Notes: generated from the letters alone by a model not told the origin. A stretch of DNA of 64,000 bases from Pseudonocardia ammonioxydans (GCF_900115005.1 NZ_FOUY01000021.1:1-64000); one strand, 5' to 3'. Positions 1 through 9,114 are shown, counted from the first letter of the stretch. Made by a program: numbers and translations.

Positions 1-328
1 CTGGCGCCAGATCTGGTCGAACAACCCTCAAGAGCGGCTGAACAAGGAGATCCGCCGTCGCACCGACGTGGTCGGGATCTTCCCCGGCCGCGACTCCCTG
101 ATCCGCCTCGTCGGCGCCGTCCTGGCCGAACAGAGTGATGAGTGGACCGAGAACCGCCGCTACATGGGCCTCGATCTACTGGCCCGCTCACGCATCCGCA
201 TCGTCACCACCGAAGCCGCACCGACCGGCAGCGAGGCACTCATGACAACCGAGGCGATAACCGCCTAGAATCCCGAACCAAGATCACGCGGAGTCGATCT
301 CATACACCACTCCGCCGGACGTGACCCG
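1..328 (+). mobile_element. Right end of an IS256-type insertion sequence
   Basis: This is the 3' end of a transposase gene followed by about 60 bp ending in a segment containing CATACACCACTCCGCCGGAC. That segment resembles the CATACACCACT-type inverted terminal repeats of actinobacterial IS256 elements (recall, not searched). The element boundary is placed near 328 because an unrelated open reading frame resumes at about 325 with no start codon of its own. The left end lies outside the window, so the terminal repeat and target duplication cannot be checked here. Confidence 0.6.
2..268 (+). CDS. IS256/Mutator-type transposase, C-terminal fragment (runs off window)
   Basis: Only the last 88 codons are visible; the frame is open to the window edge. 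The residues [20 protein letters not shown] followed by GIFP and a later [12 protein letters not shown] block are the C-terminal signature of IS256-family DDE transposases, which move the element by cut or copy mechanisms. The third catalytic acidic residue should lie just upstream and is not in the window. It ends at a TAG about 60 bp before the presumed element end. Nothing shows whether the full element is active. Confidence 0.8.
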   Translation, partial: WRQIWSNNPQERLNKEIRRRTDVVGIFPGRDSLIRLVGAVLAEQSDEWTENRRYMGLDLLARSRIRIVTTEAAPTGSEALMTTEAITA

Positions 329-915
329 CCTACGCCCAGGAACCGGCGCTGGTGACGGCGGGCTACGCCCTGTTCGCGGGTGGAACGATCCTGCTGTTCC
401 CCGCCGTGCTGACCTTCGCCCGGATCGTGGCCGCCCGCTGTCCGCGGCTGGCATGGTGGGGCGGAACCATCTTCGGCGCCTCCTTGTTCGCCCGGCTCTA
501 CTACTCCGGCATCGACCTGACCGCGTTCCAACTGGTCGACACACTCGGCCTCCAACAGGCCACCGAGGTCGTGCTCGAGTCGTATGCTGAGCTGTCCTAC
601 GGGCTGTGGCGGATCCCGGTCACCGGCGCACTGGGGGCTCTCGTCGGCATCGTGCTGCTGACGATCGGCGCTTTCCGGTCGGGCACCATCGGCCTCGGAC
701 GCGGTGTCCTGCTGCTGTCGTTCGGCTGGGTCTTCATGGGCGTGCTCAAGCAGAGCGACCTCATCTTCGGCGTCCTCGGCGGCGGCGTCGCAATCTGCGT
801 GGTCTTCATCCCGCTGGGCATCGCCGTGCTCCGCGACCGCATCCGCCCGCTCCACACCACCGCCACGCCGATGACAGACACCACGCCTATACGGACGACA
901 CCGATAGCCTGGTAA
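325..915 (+). pseudogene. 5'-truncated polytopic membrane protein
   Basis: An open frame of about 196 codons has no convincing start or ribosome site; the first possible start is a GTG at 352 already inside a hydrophobic segment. It begins right where the IS256 end stops, so I read it as the C-terminal part of a gene cut by the insertion. Four to five hydrophobic helices are visible, for example around GYALFAGGTILLFPAVLTF and ALGALVGIVLLTIGAF, followed by a polar Thr-rich tail. I do not recognise the family; it recalls small DUF4386-like membrane proteins. Translation of the residual part cannot be excluded. Confidence 0.55.
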
Positions 916-1142
916 GTGGACATTGGATCCGCAAGATCCGGTCTACCCGAGCCGAGCCGGCAAACTCATCGCCGCAGGTCAGGCACTCATAATCGCCAAC
1001 GCTTGATCAGGTTGACAAAGGCTCACTGTTCTACGGCGACCGGATCGCCCTGAACTGACACAGACGATCACCGCCCACACACGATCTTCCAGACAGTCCC
1101 GCATCCGAAAGCGGCCACAGCGAACAGATTCGCTCGTGCGAG
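916..1142. other. Intergenic debris, no gene seen
   Basis: No frame with coding character, RNA gene or clear hairpin was seen. The stretch lies between two gene remnants and its base composition is lower in GC than the surrounding genes, in keeping with decayed DNA next to an insertion sequence. Confidence 0.5.
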
Positions 1143-1345
1143 TCACCTCGCCGACGCGGCCAACCCCACCCCGAAGCTCGCCAGTACTGCGCCACTTCCC
1201 GCATGAGCCACTTCTTCACGGCCGAGTGGGCGAGCATCGATCGCGCGGAAGCGACGACGGCCGCATAGACCGCAAGCGACGTGAAGCCGATCGCTGCGAA
1301 CAGGATTCCGAGCACTTCGACCTGCAGAAGTGAACTCGAGGACAC
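1143..1345 (-). pseudogene. Frameshifted remnant of a LysE/RhtB-type exporter
   Basis: On the minus strand a frame reads LGILFAAIGFTSLAVYAAVV followed by VASARSMLAHSAVKKWLM, which looks like the last two membrane segments and connecting loop of LysE/RhtB amino-acid exporters. The expected ending, GSGAVLASFGVGLAASAR then stop, is found in another frame beginning about 1200. Joining the two frames gives a normal family C-terminus, so a small insertion or deletion has broken it. The N-terminal four helices are missing and there is no start. I conclude a dead fragment. Confidence 0.5.
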
Positions 1346-1413
1346 CCCAGGCCGTTCCCGTCGCGTGACGAGCGCCGTGGAGTGCAGCGTTCTTCATGCC
1401 CAACGTGATCCCC

Positions 1414-1442
1414 GGCCCCGGGGAGCCCGGCTCCCCGGGGCC
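1414..1442 (-). terminator. Hairpin after the MscS-type gene
   Basis: A perfect 12-bp inverted repeat (GGCCCCGGGGAG and its complement) with a 5-nt loop lies 6 nt beyond the stop codon of the minus-strand MscS gene. There is no U-tract, which is usual for actinobacterial terminators. Confidence 0.7.
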
Positions 1443-1447
1443 GCCGA

Positions 1448-2446
1448 TCAACCCTGCTTGACCGCACCGCTGCCGTTGAGGGGCAGCAGCGGGTAGGCGA
1501 CCTTGATGCCCGCGGCGTCGAAGCTGCTCTTGAGGTGGGCGCGCAACGCGCGGCCGAGGGCCCACTGCTCGCCCGGCTTGGTCTTGACGATGATCCGGAC
1601 GGTGACGGATCCGTTGCCGATGCCGACCACCCCGCTGAGGTCCGGCTTCTCCAGGATCTTCATCCTGTTAGCGGGGTCCTCGGCGAACTCGGCGATGCTC
1701 TCGCCGATCACCTTCTCGGCGTGGGACACGTCGACGCTGTAGTCCAGCGGGACCTCCACGACGGCGTTGGCCCAGTCCTGGTTCATGTTGCAGACGCGCT
1801 GGATGTTGCCGTTGCGCACGTGCCACAGCCCACCGTCGAGGTCGCGGATCTTGGTGATCCGCAGTGTCACGTCCTCCACGGTGCCCACCGCGTCGCCTGC
1901 GTCGATCACGTCGCCGACGCCGTACTGGTCCTCGACCATCATGAAGATGCCGGACATGAAGTCCTGCACGAGGTTCTGCGCGCCGAACGCGACCGCGAGG
2001 CCGAGCACGCCGGCACTGGCCAGCACCGGGCCGAGATTGATGCCCATCTCGCCGAGGATCATCATGAACCCGACGCCGAAGATAATCGCCGTGGCGATGC
2101 TGCGCAGCACCGAACCGATCGTCCGGGCCCGCTGCTCCTGGCGCGTGTGAGCGTCCGCCACCGAGTCCTCGGACCGGTGCAGCACGACCCCCTCGCGCCG
2201 GGCCTTGACCTGGCGGATCCGCTGGTGCGAGGTGACCATCCGCCGGACGCCGTGGGTGATCAGACGCCCGGCCACGGCGCGCGCCACCAGCACGAGCACC
2301 AGGATGATCACGATGTTGATCAGCCCGGAGATGAACGCGCTGCTGTTCTCGGTGAACCACGACATCCACGGCTCGGCCTGTTGCAGCACCACGCCGGGAG
2401 CCGGCGGGGCGGCGTCGGGGTTCGGTTGGCTGAGGAGGGGGAGCAC
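1448..2446 (-). CDS. Mechanosensitive ion channel, MscS family
   Basis: 332-residue inner-membrane protein expected to open under membrane tension and release solutes during osmotic downshock. The N-terminus is proline-rich, followed by a hydrophobic helix near residues 38-60. After a charged linker come a second helix and the conserved pore-lining helix with the run VLASAGVLGLAVAFGAQNLV, then the beta domain (QDFMSGIFMMVEDQYGVGDVI) and a C-terminal alpha/beta domain. Length and order match small MscS proteins. It is followed by a strong hairpin and appears monocistronic. The gene is intact although both sides are damaged DNA. Confidence 0.93.
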   Translation of the reverse strand: MLPLLSQPNPDAAPPAPGVVLQQAEPWMSWFTENSSAFISGLINIVIILVLVLVARAVAGRLITHGVRRMVTSHQRIRQVKARREGVVLHRSEDSVADAHTRQEQRARTIGSVLRSIATAIIFGVGFMMILGEMGINLGPVLASAGVLGLAVAFGAQNLVQDFMSGIFMMVEDQYGVGDVIDAGDAVGTVEDVTLRITKIRDLDGGLWHVRNGNIQRVCNMNQDWANAVVEVPLDYSVDVSHAEKVIGESIAEFAEDPANRMKILEKPDLSGVVGIGNGSVTVRIIVKTKPGEQWALGRALRAHLKSSFDAAGIKVAYPLLPLNGSGAVKQG

Positions 2447-2559
2447 CGTTCACCTTTCTGTACGGACGTACTCGTGCGTCGGCCTCACATCCGCCACCGT
2501 TGCTCACGGCGCCGGAACGCCGTGCCCCATCGTGTCAACCGATCTCGGGACCGGCCGCC

Positions 2560-2589
2560 CCGGGCGTGATCGGCGCCGATCACGCCCGG
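2560..2589. terminator. Perfect 30-bp palindrome
   Basis: The half-site CCGGGCGTGATCGGC is followed directly by its exact complement with no spacer. It lies 37 nt beyond the stop of the minus-strand menD remnant and about 110 bp upstream of the mscS start. It could be the menD terminator or a dimeric repressor site; the sequence alone does not decide. Confidence 0.5.
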
Positions 2590-2626
2590 TGGCGGCCCCC
2601 TCCTCACCGCGCGCGGCCGCTCCGGA

Positions 2627-3915
2627 TCACGCCCGCACGGTGTCCGACCGGTCCGGTTCCCCGGCCGGCGCGAACGGGGCGAGCGCGGCGGCGACGCCGG
2701 CCCGCAGCTCCCGGCGCAGCGTCGCCTGCTCCTCCCGGTCGGTACGCACCTCGACGATCCGCAGGCCCGCCGGGGCCGCGCGCACCGCGTCGGCGAGCGC
2801 CCCGGGGCCGCGGACCTCGACGTACGCCGCACCCGCCGACGCCGCGATCGCCGACACCGCGACGCCGTGCGGCGTGCCGAACAGCCGCTCGACGGTGGCC
2901 GACCAGTCCGGGGTCCGGCCGAGCTCCCCGTGCTCCAGCTCGGCGAAGATCCCGCCGCCGTCGTTGGCCGGCACCACGATCGTCAGGTCCGGCACCCGCT
3001 CCCCCGGACCGGTCAGCAGCCCGTTGCGGTCGTGCAACAGCGTCAGGTCGCCGAGCAGCGCGTACACCGGCCCGTCGTGCGCCAGCGCGGCACCGACCGC
3101 CGTGGACACCACGCCGTCGATGCCGCTGGCCCCGCGGTTGGCGATCACCCGGACCGCGGGCCGGCCGGGAGCGGCCAGGTCGAGGTCGCGGATCGGCATG
3201 CTCGGCCCGGCCACGAGCAGCGAGTCCGCGGGCAGGGCCCGCATCAGGTCCCGCGCCACGCGCGGTTCGTCGAGCCGGTCGGGCCGGTCCCGCCCGTCGG
3301 GGATGCGGTCCAGCGCCGCCGACGCCGCCTCGTCGGCCTCCCGCCAGCGGCGGGTCCAGTGTTCCGCCGTCACCGGCCGGGTCGGCGGCGCCAGGGCCGC
3401 CACCACGAGGTCCGCGGTCCGTACCGGGTCCGCCACCCGCGGCCCCGGCTCCACCACGATGTGCGAGCGGGCCGCGCGCAGGTAGGCGAGCGTGCCGCGG
3501 GACAGCCCCGGCCGCCCCGACGTGACGACCAGGTCGGCCGGGTGCGCCCGGGCGAACCCGGGGTCGCCCAGCAGCGCCCGCGGCGCCCGCAGGGCACTGC
3601 GCACGTGCCGGACCCCGGACGTCGGCTCGGCCAGCAGCGGCCAGCCCGTCGCCTCGGCGAGCGCGGCCATCCCCGCCGGGTCGGGGCAGCCGTCGCCGCA
3701 CACGATCACGCCCCGCTCGACGTCGGGCGCGGGCACCGCGGCGGCCACCGAGGCCGTGATCGACCGGGTCCACGGAGCGCCACCGGCCCGGCCCTGCAGG
3801 CCGGCCGGGAGGTCCGCGGCGTCGAGGCGGTCCGCGGCGGGCAGCAGCGGGTCGCGGAAGGGGACGTTGAGGTGCACCGGCCCGGGGCCGGGACCGAGCA
3901 GCCTGCGCCACGCCT
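2627..3915 (-). pseudogene. menD: menD remnant lacking the N-terminal third
   Basis: MenD (SEPHCHC synthase) is a ThDP enzyme of menaquinone synthesis joining isochorismate and 2-oxoglutarate. The visible part starts at the mid-protein block GPVHLNVPFRDPLLP and runs through NRGASGIDG, LLGDLTLLHDRNGL and VVPANDGGGIFAELE to a normal C-terminus, so the thiamine-diphosphate-binding C-terminal domain is present. The first roughly 190 residues, which hold the catalytic glutamate that activates ThDP, are missing. The frame upstream of 3915 is unrelated proline/arginine-rich antisense sequence from the divergent ABC gene. An intact menC is present at 35-36 kb. A working menD should exist elsewhere, or the pathway differs. 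Confidence 0.8.
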
Positions 3916-3930
3916 GGCAGGTGGGTGCCC

Positions 3931-5763
3931 GTGTCCGGCACGGTCCTGTCCCCGTCCGTCCCCGCGTCCGGCCCGGTGCCCGCGGACGGACCGGAACCAC
4001 CCCCGGTGGACCTCTTCGCCCCGGTGCGGGCCCGGCTGGTGTGGATCGTCGTGCTCGCCGCCGCAGGCGCGGCCGCCACGGTGGTCCCGCTGGTGGCCGT
4101 GGTCGAGCTCGCCCGCACGCTGTGGCCCGCGCTCGGGGGGCAACCGGTCGACACGGCCAGGGTCTGGTGGATCGTGGCGATCGCCGCGATCGCGCTGCCG
4201 CTGTCCTTCGCCGCCGCCTGGGGATCGATCATGGTGGGGCACCTGACCGATGCGCGGCTGCAGAGCGAGGTCCGCACCCGGATGGTGGACCTGCTCGGCA
4301 GGCTCCCGCTGGGCTGGTTCGGGTCCCGCTCGTCGGGTGTGGTGAAGAAGACCGTCGAGAACGACGTGTCGGCCCTGCACCACCTGACCGGGCACGCGGT
4401 GCACGACCTCGTCGTCGCGATCGTCGTGCCGGTCCTGTCGCTGGTCTACCTGTTCGCCACCGAGTGGCGGATGGCCCTGGCCTGCCTGGTCCCGCTGGTC
4501 CTGACGGTGGTGCTCTACGGCGTGATGATGGCCGGCAGCCGGGAGCAGCTGGTGCGCTACGACGAGTCCGTCGAGCGGCTCAACGGTGCCACCGTCGAGT
4601 TCGTGCACGGCATCGCGGTGGTGAAGAGCTTCGGCCAGGGCCGCGGCCGGCACGCCGGCTACCAGCGCGAGACCGGGAGGTTCCTGCAGTTCTACCGCGG
4701 CTGGATGAACGAGACGTCGGTGATGCAGACCGTGATCGAGGTGGCCACCGCCCCGGTGGTGGTCCTCGTGTGGCTCGCCGCGGTCGGCACCTGGCTGACC
4801 GGCGACGGCACGGTCGCCCCGGTCGACATCCTTCCCGCGCTGGTGCTCGGGCTCGGGCTGACCGCCCCGCTGCTGCAGCTCGGCTACACCGGCCAGGCGA
4901 TGCGCACCGCGCTGCAGGCCCGTGACTCGGTGACCCGGTTCCTGGCGCAGCCCGCCCAGTCCCTGCCCGCGCGGCCGGTCGCGCCGCGGGACTCGACCGC
5001 GGAGTTCACCGGCGTGTCGTTCGCCTACGAGGCCGACCGCGAGGTCCTGCACGACGTCACGCTCACCTGCCGACCGGGCACGGTCACCGCGCTGGTGGGC
5101 CCCTCGGGATCCGGGAAGTCCACCCTGGCCCGGCTGCTCCCCCGCTTCCACGACGTCACCGAGGGCGGGGTGAGCGTCGGCGGGGCCGACGTGCGGGAGA
5201 TCGCCCCGTCCCGGCTCTACGCCGAGATCGGATTCGTCCTGCAGGACGCGCACATCCTGCGGACCACGGTCCGGGACAACATCCGCCTGGCCCGCCCCGG
5301 CGCGGACGACGACGCGGTGGAGCGCGCCGCCCGCGCCGCCCGGATCCACGACCGCATCCTCCGGCTGCCCCGCGGCTACGACTCGGTCGTCGGCGAGGAC
5401 GCGCACCTGTCCGGCGGTGAGGAGCAGCGGCTGACGATCGCCCGCGCGCTGATCACCGACGCGCCGATCCTGGTGCTCGACGAGGCGACCGCCGCGCTGG
5501 ACCCCGACTCCGAGGCCGCCGTCCAGGACGCGATCTCGGCACTGGCGGTGGACCGCGGCCTGCTGGTGATCGCGCACCGGCTGCACACGATCACCGGCGC
5601 GGACGCGGTCCTCGTCCTCGACGGGGGCCGGATCGTCGAGCGCGGCACGCACGAGGAACTGCTGGCACTGCGCGGGAGGTACCGGGACCTGTGGGAACGG
5701 CACGAACGGGCCCGCTCCGCCGGGTCCCCCGACACCGCAGGCACCGACCGGGACGCCCGATGA
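3931..5763 (+). CDS. ABC exporter half, fused permease/ATPase (IrtA-like, no SIP domain)
   Basis: About 610 residues: six membrane helices in the first 330 residues, then an ATPase domain with Walker A GPSGSGKST (about 389), Q-loop FVLQDAH, signature LSGGEEQR (about 493), Walker B ILVLDEAT (about 513) and H-loop IAHR. The LPLGWF element between helices recalls the mycobacterial IrtA/IrtB siderophore transporters, but the N-terminal siderophore-interacting domain of IrtA is absent. I chose GTG 3931 over GTG 3925 because AGGTGG lies 6 nt before it. The next gene overlaps by 4 nt, so the two form a heterodimer. The substrate is not shown. Confidence 0.85.
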   Translation: MSGTVLSPSVPASGPVPADGPEPPPVDLFAPVRARLVWIVVLAAAGAAATVVPLVAVVELARTLWPALGGQPVDTARVWWIVAIAAIALPLSFAAAWGSIMVGHLTDARLQSEVRTRMVDLLGRLPLGWFGSRSSGVVKKTVENDVSALHHLTGHAVHDLVVAIVVPVLSLVYLFATEWRMALACLVPLVLTVVLYGVMMAGSREQLVRYDESVERLNGATVEFVHGIAVVKSFGQGRGRHAGYQRETGRFLQFYRGWMNETSVMQTVIEVATAPVVVLVWLAAVGTWLTGDGTVAPVDILPALVLGLGLTAPLLQLGYTGQAMRTALQARDSVTRFLAQPAQSLPARPVAPRDSTAEFTGVSFAYEADREVLHDVTLTCRPGTVTALVGPSGSGKSTLARLLPRFHDVTEGGVSVGGADVREIAPSRLYAEIGFVLQDAHILRTTVRDNIRLARPGADDDAVERAARAARIHDRILRLPRGYDSVVGEDAHLSGGEEQRLTIARALITDAPILVLDEATAALDPDSEAAVQDAISALAVDRGLLVIAHRLHTITGADAVLVLDGGRIVERGTHEELLALRGRYRDLWERHERARSAGSPDTAGTDRDAR

Positions 5764-7559
5764 GCGCCGCGGGGACGACCGCGCTCCGGACCCTGGTGGG
5801 CAGGCTGCTGGCGCTGGTCCCGCCCGCCGTCGGCAGGCGGCTGCGGATCCTGGTCACGCTGTTCGTCGCGTGCGCGGTGCTCCAGGGGCTCGGGTTCGTG
5901 CTCCTGGTGCCCTTCCTGACCGCGCTGTTCTCCGGCGACCGGCCCGGCACGACGTACTGGCTGACCGGGCTCGCGGTCGTCGGCATCGGGTACGCCGTGG
6001 TCGGGACGGTCGCGGGCCGCCGCGCCCAGATCACCGCGGCCGAGGTGCTGAGCGCGCTGCTCGAGCGTTTCGGCGACCGGCTCGCCGAGCTGCCGATCGG
6101 CTGGTTCGTCGCCGCCGACCGCACCGGCCGTGCGTCCGAGGCCGCGACCCGGGGCCTCAACTTCGTGGCCTCGACGACCTACGTGATCGTCCGCCCGGTC
6201 ATCACCGCGTTCGTCATCCCGGCCACGGTGCTCGTCGGCGCGGCGGTCGTCGAGCCGCGGATCGCCGTGGTCCTCCTCGTCGCCGCCCCGGTCGTGTGGC
6301 TCACCTACCGCGCGATCGCGGCGAGCACGGCCCGCGCGTCCCACGAGCACGACGACGTGGTCGCCGAGGCGTCGAGCCGGATCGTCGAGTACGCCCGCCA
6401 CCAGCCCGCGCTGCGCACCGCGTCGGACTCGACGATCGCGCGGGGCCTGCTCGACGAGGCGATCGGCCGCCGGGACGCCGTCGCGCGGCGGACGCACCTC
6501 AGCGCCGGGGGCGCAACCGCGCTGTTCGCCGTGGTCGTGCACCTGTGCGTGGTCGCGGTGCTGGTCTTCGGGGTGTGGCTGGCCCTCGACGGCGGGCTCG
6601 CCGTCCCGGCGCTGATCGGGCTGCTGGTGCTCACCGTCCGGTTCACCGAGCCGATCGTGAACTCCGGCGCGCTGGGCGGCGGGATCGCCGCGGCCCGCAA
6701 CACGCTCGACCACCTCGACGAGCTGTTCGCCGAGCCCGTCCTCCCGGAGCCCGCCGAACCGGCGCAGCCGCGGGGTCACGAGGTCCGGTTCGACCGGGTC
6801 CGGTTCGGCTACGGCACGTCCGCCGACGCAGGCGCGGACGGCGCCGCCGGCGAGACCGTGCTCGACGACCTGTCGTTCACCGCGCCGCAGGGCGCGATGA
6901 CCGCGATCGTCGGGCCGTCCGGGTCGGGCAAGTCGACGATCGTGCGGCTGCTGGCCCGGTTCTACGACCCCGGCGCCGGGACCGTGTCGATCGGCGGGGT
7001 CGCGCTGCCGGACCTGGGCAGCACCCGGGTCGCCGAGCTCGTGGCGCCGGTGTTCCAGGACGTGTACCTGTTCGACGGCAGCGTGATCGACAACATCCGG
7101 CTGGGCCGCCCGGACGCGACCGACGAGCAGCTGGCCGCCGCCTCCCGGCACGCCCGGGTCGACGAGATCGTCGACCGGCTGCCGGACGGCTGGGACACCG
7201 CGGTCGGCGAGGGCGGGGTGCTGCTCTCCGGGGGCGAACGGCAGCGCGTCGCGATCGCCCGGGCGCTGCTCAAGGACGCCCCGATCGTCGTCCTCGACGA
7301 GGCGACCTCGGCGCTGGACGCCGAGAACGACGAGGCGGTCGGCCGGTCGCTGGACGAGCTGCGCCGCGACCGCACGGTCGTGGTGGTCGCCCACCGGTTG
7401 CAGACCATCCGCACGGCCGACCGGGTCGTGATGCTCGACGGCCACGGCGGCATCGCCGAGCAGGGCACGCACGACGAGCTGCTCGCCCGCGACGGCGACT
7501 ACGCCCGCTACTGGCGCACCCGGCACCGCGCAGCCGGGTGGCGGCTTCGCAGCCCGTGA
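5760..7559 (+). CDS. ABC exporter half, fused permease/ATPase (IrtB-like partner)
   Basis: 599 residues, starting at an ATGA overlap with the previous gene. Six predicted helices are followed by an ATPase domain with Walker A GPSGSGKST (about 385), Q-loop VFQDVYLF, signature LSGGERQR (about 487), Walker B IVVLDEAT and H-loop VAHR. The LPIGWF motif matches its partner. Both halves have intact catalytic glutamates after Walker B, so neither ATP site is obviously degenerate. The stop codon lies inside a strong palindrome. An iron-siderophore role is possible by similarity to IrtAB, but no iron box was found upstream, so this is only a suggestion. Confidence 0.85.
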   Translation: MSAAGTTALRTLVGRLLALVPPAVGRRLRILVTLFVACAVLQGLGFVLLVPFLTALFSGDRPGTTYWLTGLAVVGIGYAVVGTVAGRRAQITAAEVLSALLERFGDRLAELPIGWFVAADRTGRASEAATRGLNFVASTTYVIVRPVITAFVIPATVLVGAAVVEPRIAVVLLVAAPVVWLTYRAIAASTARASHEHDDVVAEASSRIVEYARHQPALRTASDSTIARGLLDEAIGRRDAVARRTHLSAGGATALFAVVVHLCVVAVLVFGVWLALDGGLAVPALIGLLVLTVRFTEPIVNSGALGGGIAAARNTLDHLDELFAEPVLPEPAEPAQPRGHEVRFDRVRFGYGTSADAGADGAAGETVLDDLSFTAPQGAMTAIVGPSGSGKSTIVRLLARFYDPGAGTVSIGGVALPDLGSTRVAELVAPVFQDVYLFDGSVIDNIRLGRPDATDEQLAAASRHARVDEIVDRLPDGWDTAVGEGGVLLSGGERQRVAIARALLKDAPIVVLDEATSALDAENDEAVGRSLDELRRDRTVVVVAHRLQTIRTADRVVMLDGHGGIAEQGTHDELLARDGDYARYWRTRHRAAGWRLRSP

Positions 7560-7598
7560 GCGGCTATCGCGGCTCTGACCGCGATAACCACTCACGGG
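7553..7598. terminator. 46-bp palindrome between convergent genes, copy 1 of a repeat
   Basis: The left arm CCCGTGAGCGGCTATCGCGG and the right arm CCGCGATAACCACTCACGGG are separated by 6 nt. The two mismatches are G-U pairs in minus-strand RNA. It contains the TGA of the ABC gene and ends next to the stop of the convergent reductase gene, so it can terminate both. A near-identical palindrome lies at 33314-33359. Confidence 0.75.
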
Positions 7599-9098
7599 TC
7601 AGCGTCGGAGCTTCCCGGCCAGGGCCCGCACCCGGGAGACGGGGCGCTCGCGCGCGGGCAGCCGGGCGGCGACGGCGTCGTCGAGCAGCGACCCGACGGT
7701 CTCGGCGGCGCAGCCGCGGTTGGTGCCGATCCCCCCGGACGGCCCGCGCTTGACCCAGCCCACGACGTAGTGACCGGGCCGGTCGGCGACCCGGCCGGCG
7801 TCGTTCGGGACGACGCCGCGGTCGTCGTCGAACGGCAGTCCCGGCACCGGACGCCCGCGGTGCCCGGCCGCGCGCACGACCAGCCCGGCCGGGATCTCGG
7901 TGCCGTCGTCGGTGTGCACGCCCTGCACCCGGTCGGCGCCGGCGATCCGGTCCGGTGCGGAGTGGAAGCGGAACACCACCCGCGGCGCGGCCGCGGGCAC
8001 CGACCAGTCGATCTTCTCGCGGCGCGCACCCTGCAGCAGCCGGTGCGCCTCGGAGGCCGCCGGGCCGTCCATCGACTCGGTGACGCGCACGTCGTGCTCG
8101 TCGACCACCACGTCCACACCGGACCGGCCGAGCAGCTCGCGCAGCTCGGGCGCGGTGGCCGCGACCGTCTCCGGGCCGCGCCGGCCCAGCACCACGACCT
8201 CGCGGATCGCCCCGGCCCGCAGCGCGGCGAGCGCGGACGGGTCGACCGGGGTGTCCTCGAGGTCGTCCGGCCGCGCGGTCAGCACCCGGGCCACGTCGAT
8301 CGAGACGTTCCCGGTCCCGATCACCACGACCCGCTCCCGGCTGGTGTCGACGGCGTCGCGGGGCACCTCGGGGTGGCCGTTGTACCAGCCGACGACGGTG
8401 TCCGCGGCGATGCTGCCGGGAAGGCCCTCCCCCTCGATACCGAGGGCCTTCGGCACCGGCGCGCCGACCGCCCAGACCACCGCGTCGTGCTCCCGGGCGA
8501 GCTCCTCGGCCGTGACGTCCCGGCCCACCTCGGTACCCAGTCGCATCCGCACCCGCGGATGGGTGTGGAACCGGGCGAACGACTCCCCGATCCGCTTCGT
8601 CGACGGGTGGTCGGGGGCGACGCCGTAGCGGACCAGCCCGCCGGGCGTGTCCAGCCGGTCCACCAGCGTCACCCGGGACGCGGTGTGCAGCAGCAGGTCC
8701 TGCGCCGCGTACATGCCGGCAGGCCCGGTCCCGACGACGGCGACGTCGAGTGGCGCCATGTCCGCGGGCAGCGAGCGGGTGAACGACAGCGGGGACCAGT
8801 CGTGGAACAACGGCGAGTCGGTCTCGAGCTTCCCGGCGACCGGCTTGTCCTCGTAGTACGCCGCGTTGACGTCGGCGTAGCCGGCGAGCGAGTCGCTGAG
8901 CCGCTCGACCGGGAACACCGCGTCGACCGGGCACGCGTCCGCGCAGGCCCCGCAGTCGATGCACGCCCGCGGGTCGATGTAGAGCATGTCGGTGGTCCCG
9001 AAGTCCGGTTCGTCCGGCGTCGGGTGGATGCAGTTGACCGGGCACGCGGCGACGCAGGACGCGTCGGTGCAGCAGGTCTGGGTGATCGCGAAGGCCAC
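7599..9098 (-). CDS. fprB: Ferredoxin/ferredoxin-NADP+ reductase fusion (FprB type)
   Basis: 499 residues. Residues 1-85 form a bacterial ferredoxin with the clusters CTDASCVAACPVNC and CIDCGACADACP, expected to bind two iron-sulfur centres. Residues 100-499 are an adrenodoxin-reductase-like domain with FAD motif GTGPAGMYAAQ, NADP motif GTGNVSIDVARVL and the C-terminal GWVKRGPSGGIGTN block. The fusion matches mycobacterial FprB and moves electrons from NADPH to the attached ferredoxin. It starts 16 nt after the stop of the diiron oxygenase gene, so it is probably that enzyme's electron donor. It ends at the shared palindromic terminator. Confidence 0.9.
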   Translation of the reverse strand: MAFAITQTCCTDASCVAACPVNCIHPTPDEPDFGTTDMLYIDPRACIDCGACADACPVDAVFPVERLSDSLAGYADVNAAYYEDKPVAGKLETDSPLFHDWSPLSFTRSLPADMAPLDVAVVGTGPAGMYAAQDLLLHTASRVTLVDRLDTPGGLVRYGVAPDHPSTKRIGESFARFHTHPRVRMRLGTEVGRDVTAEELAREHDAVVWAVGAPVPKALGIEGEGLPGSIAADTVVGWYNGHPEVPRDAVDTSRERVVVIGTGNVSIDVARVLTARPDDLEDTPVDPSALAALRAGAIREVVVLGRRGPETVAATAPELRELLGRSGVDVVVDEHDVRVTESMDGPAASEAHRLLQGARREKIDWSVPAAAPRVVFRFHSAPDRIAGADRVQGVHTDDGTEIPAGLVVRAAGHRGRPVPGLPFDDDRGVVPNDAGRVADRPGHYVVGWVKRGPSGGIGTNRGCAAETVGSLLDDAVAARLPARERPVSRVRALAGKLRR

Positions 9099-9114
9099 GG
9101 CTGGTCTCCCCGGG

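Noticed and set aside
3925-3930. GTG 3925 as start of the first ABC gene
   Set aside because: It abuts the AGGTGG ribosome site with no spacing; GTG 3931 has correct spacing.
3931-7559. Assignment of the ABC pair as a proven iron-siderophore importer
   Set aside because: Only overall similarity to IrtAB suggests it; the SIP domain is missing and no iron box precedes the operon.
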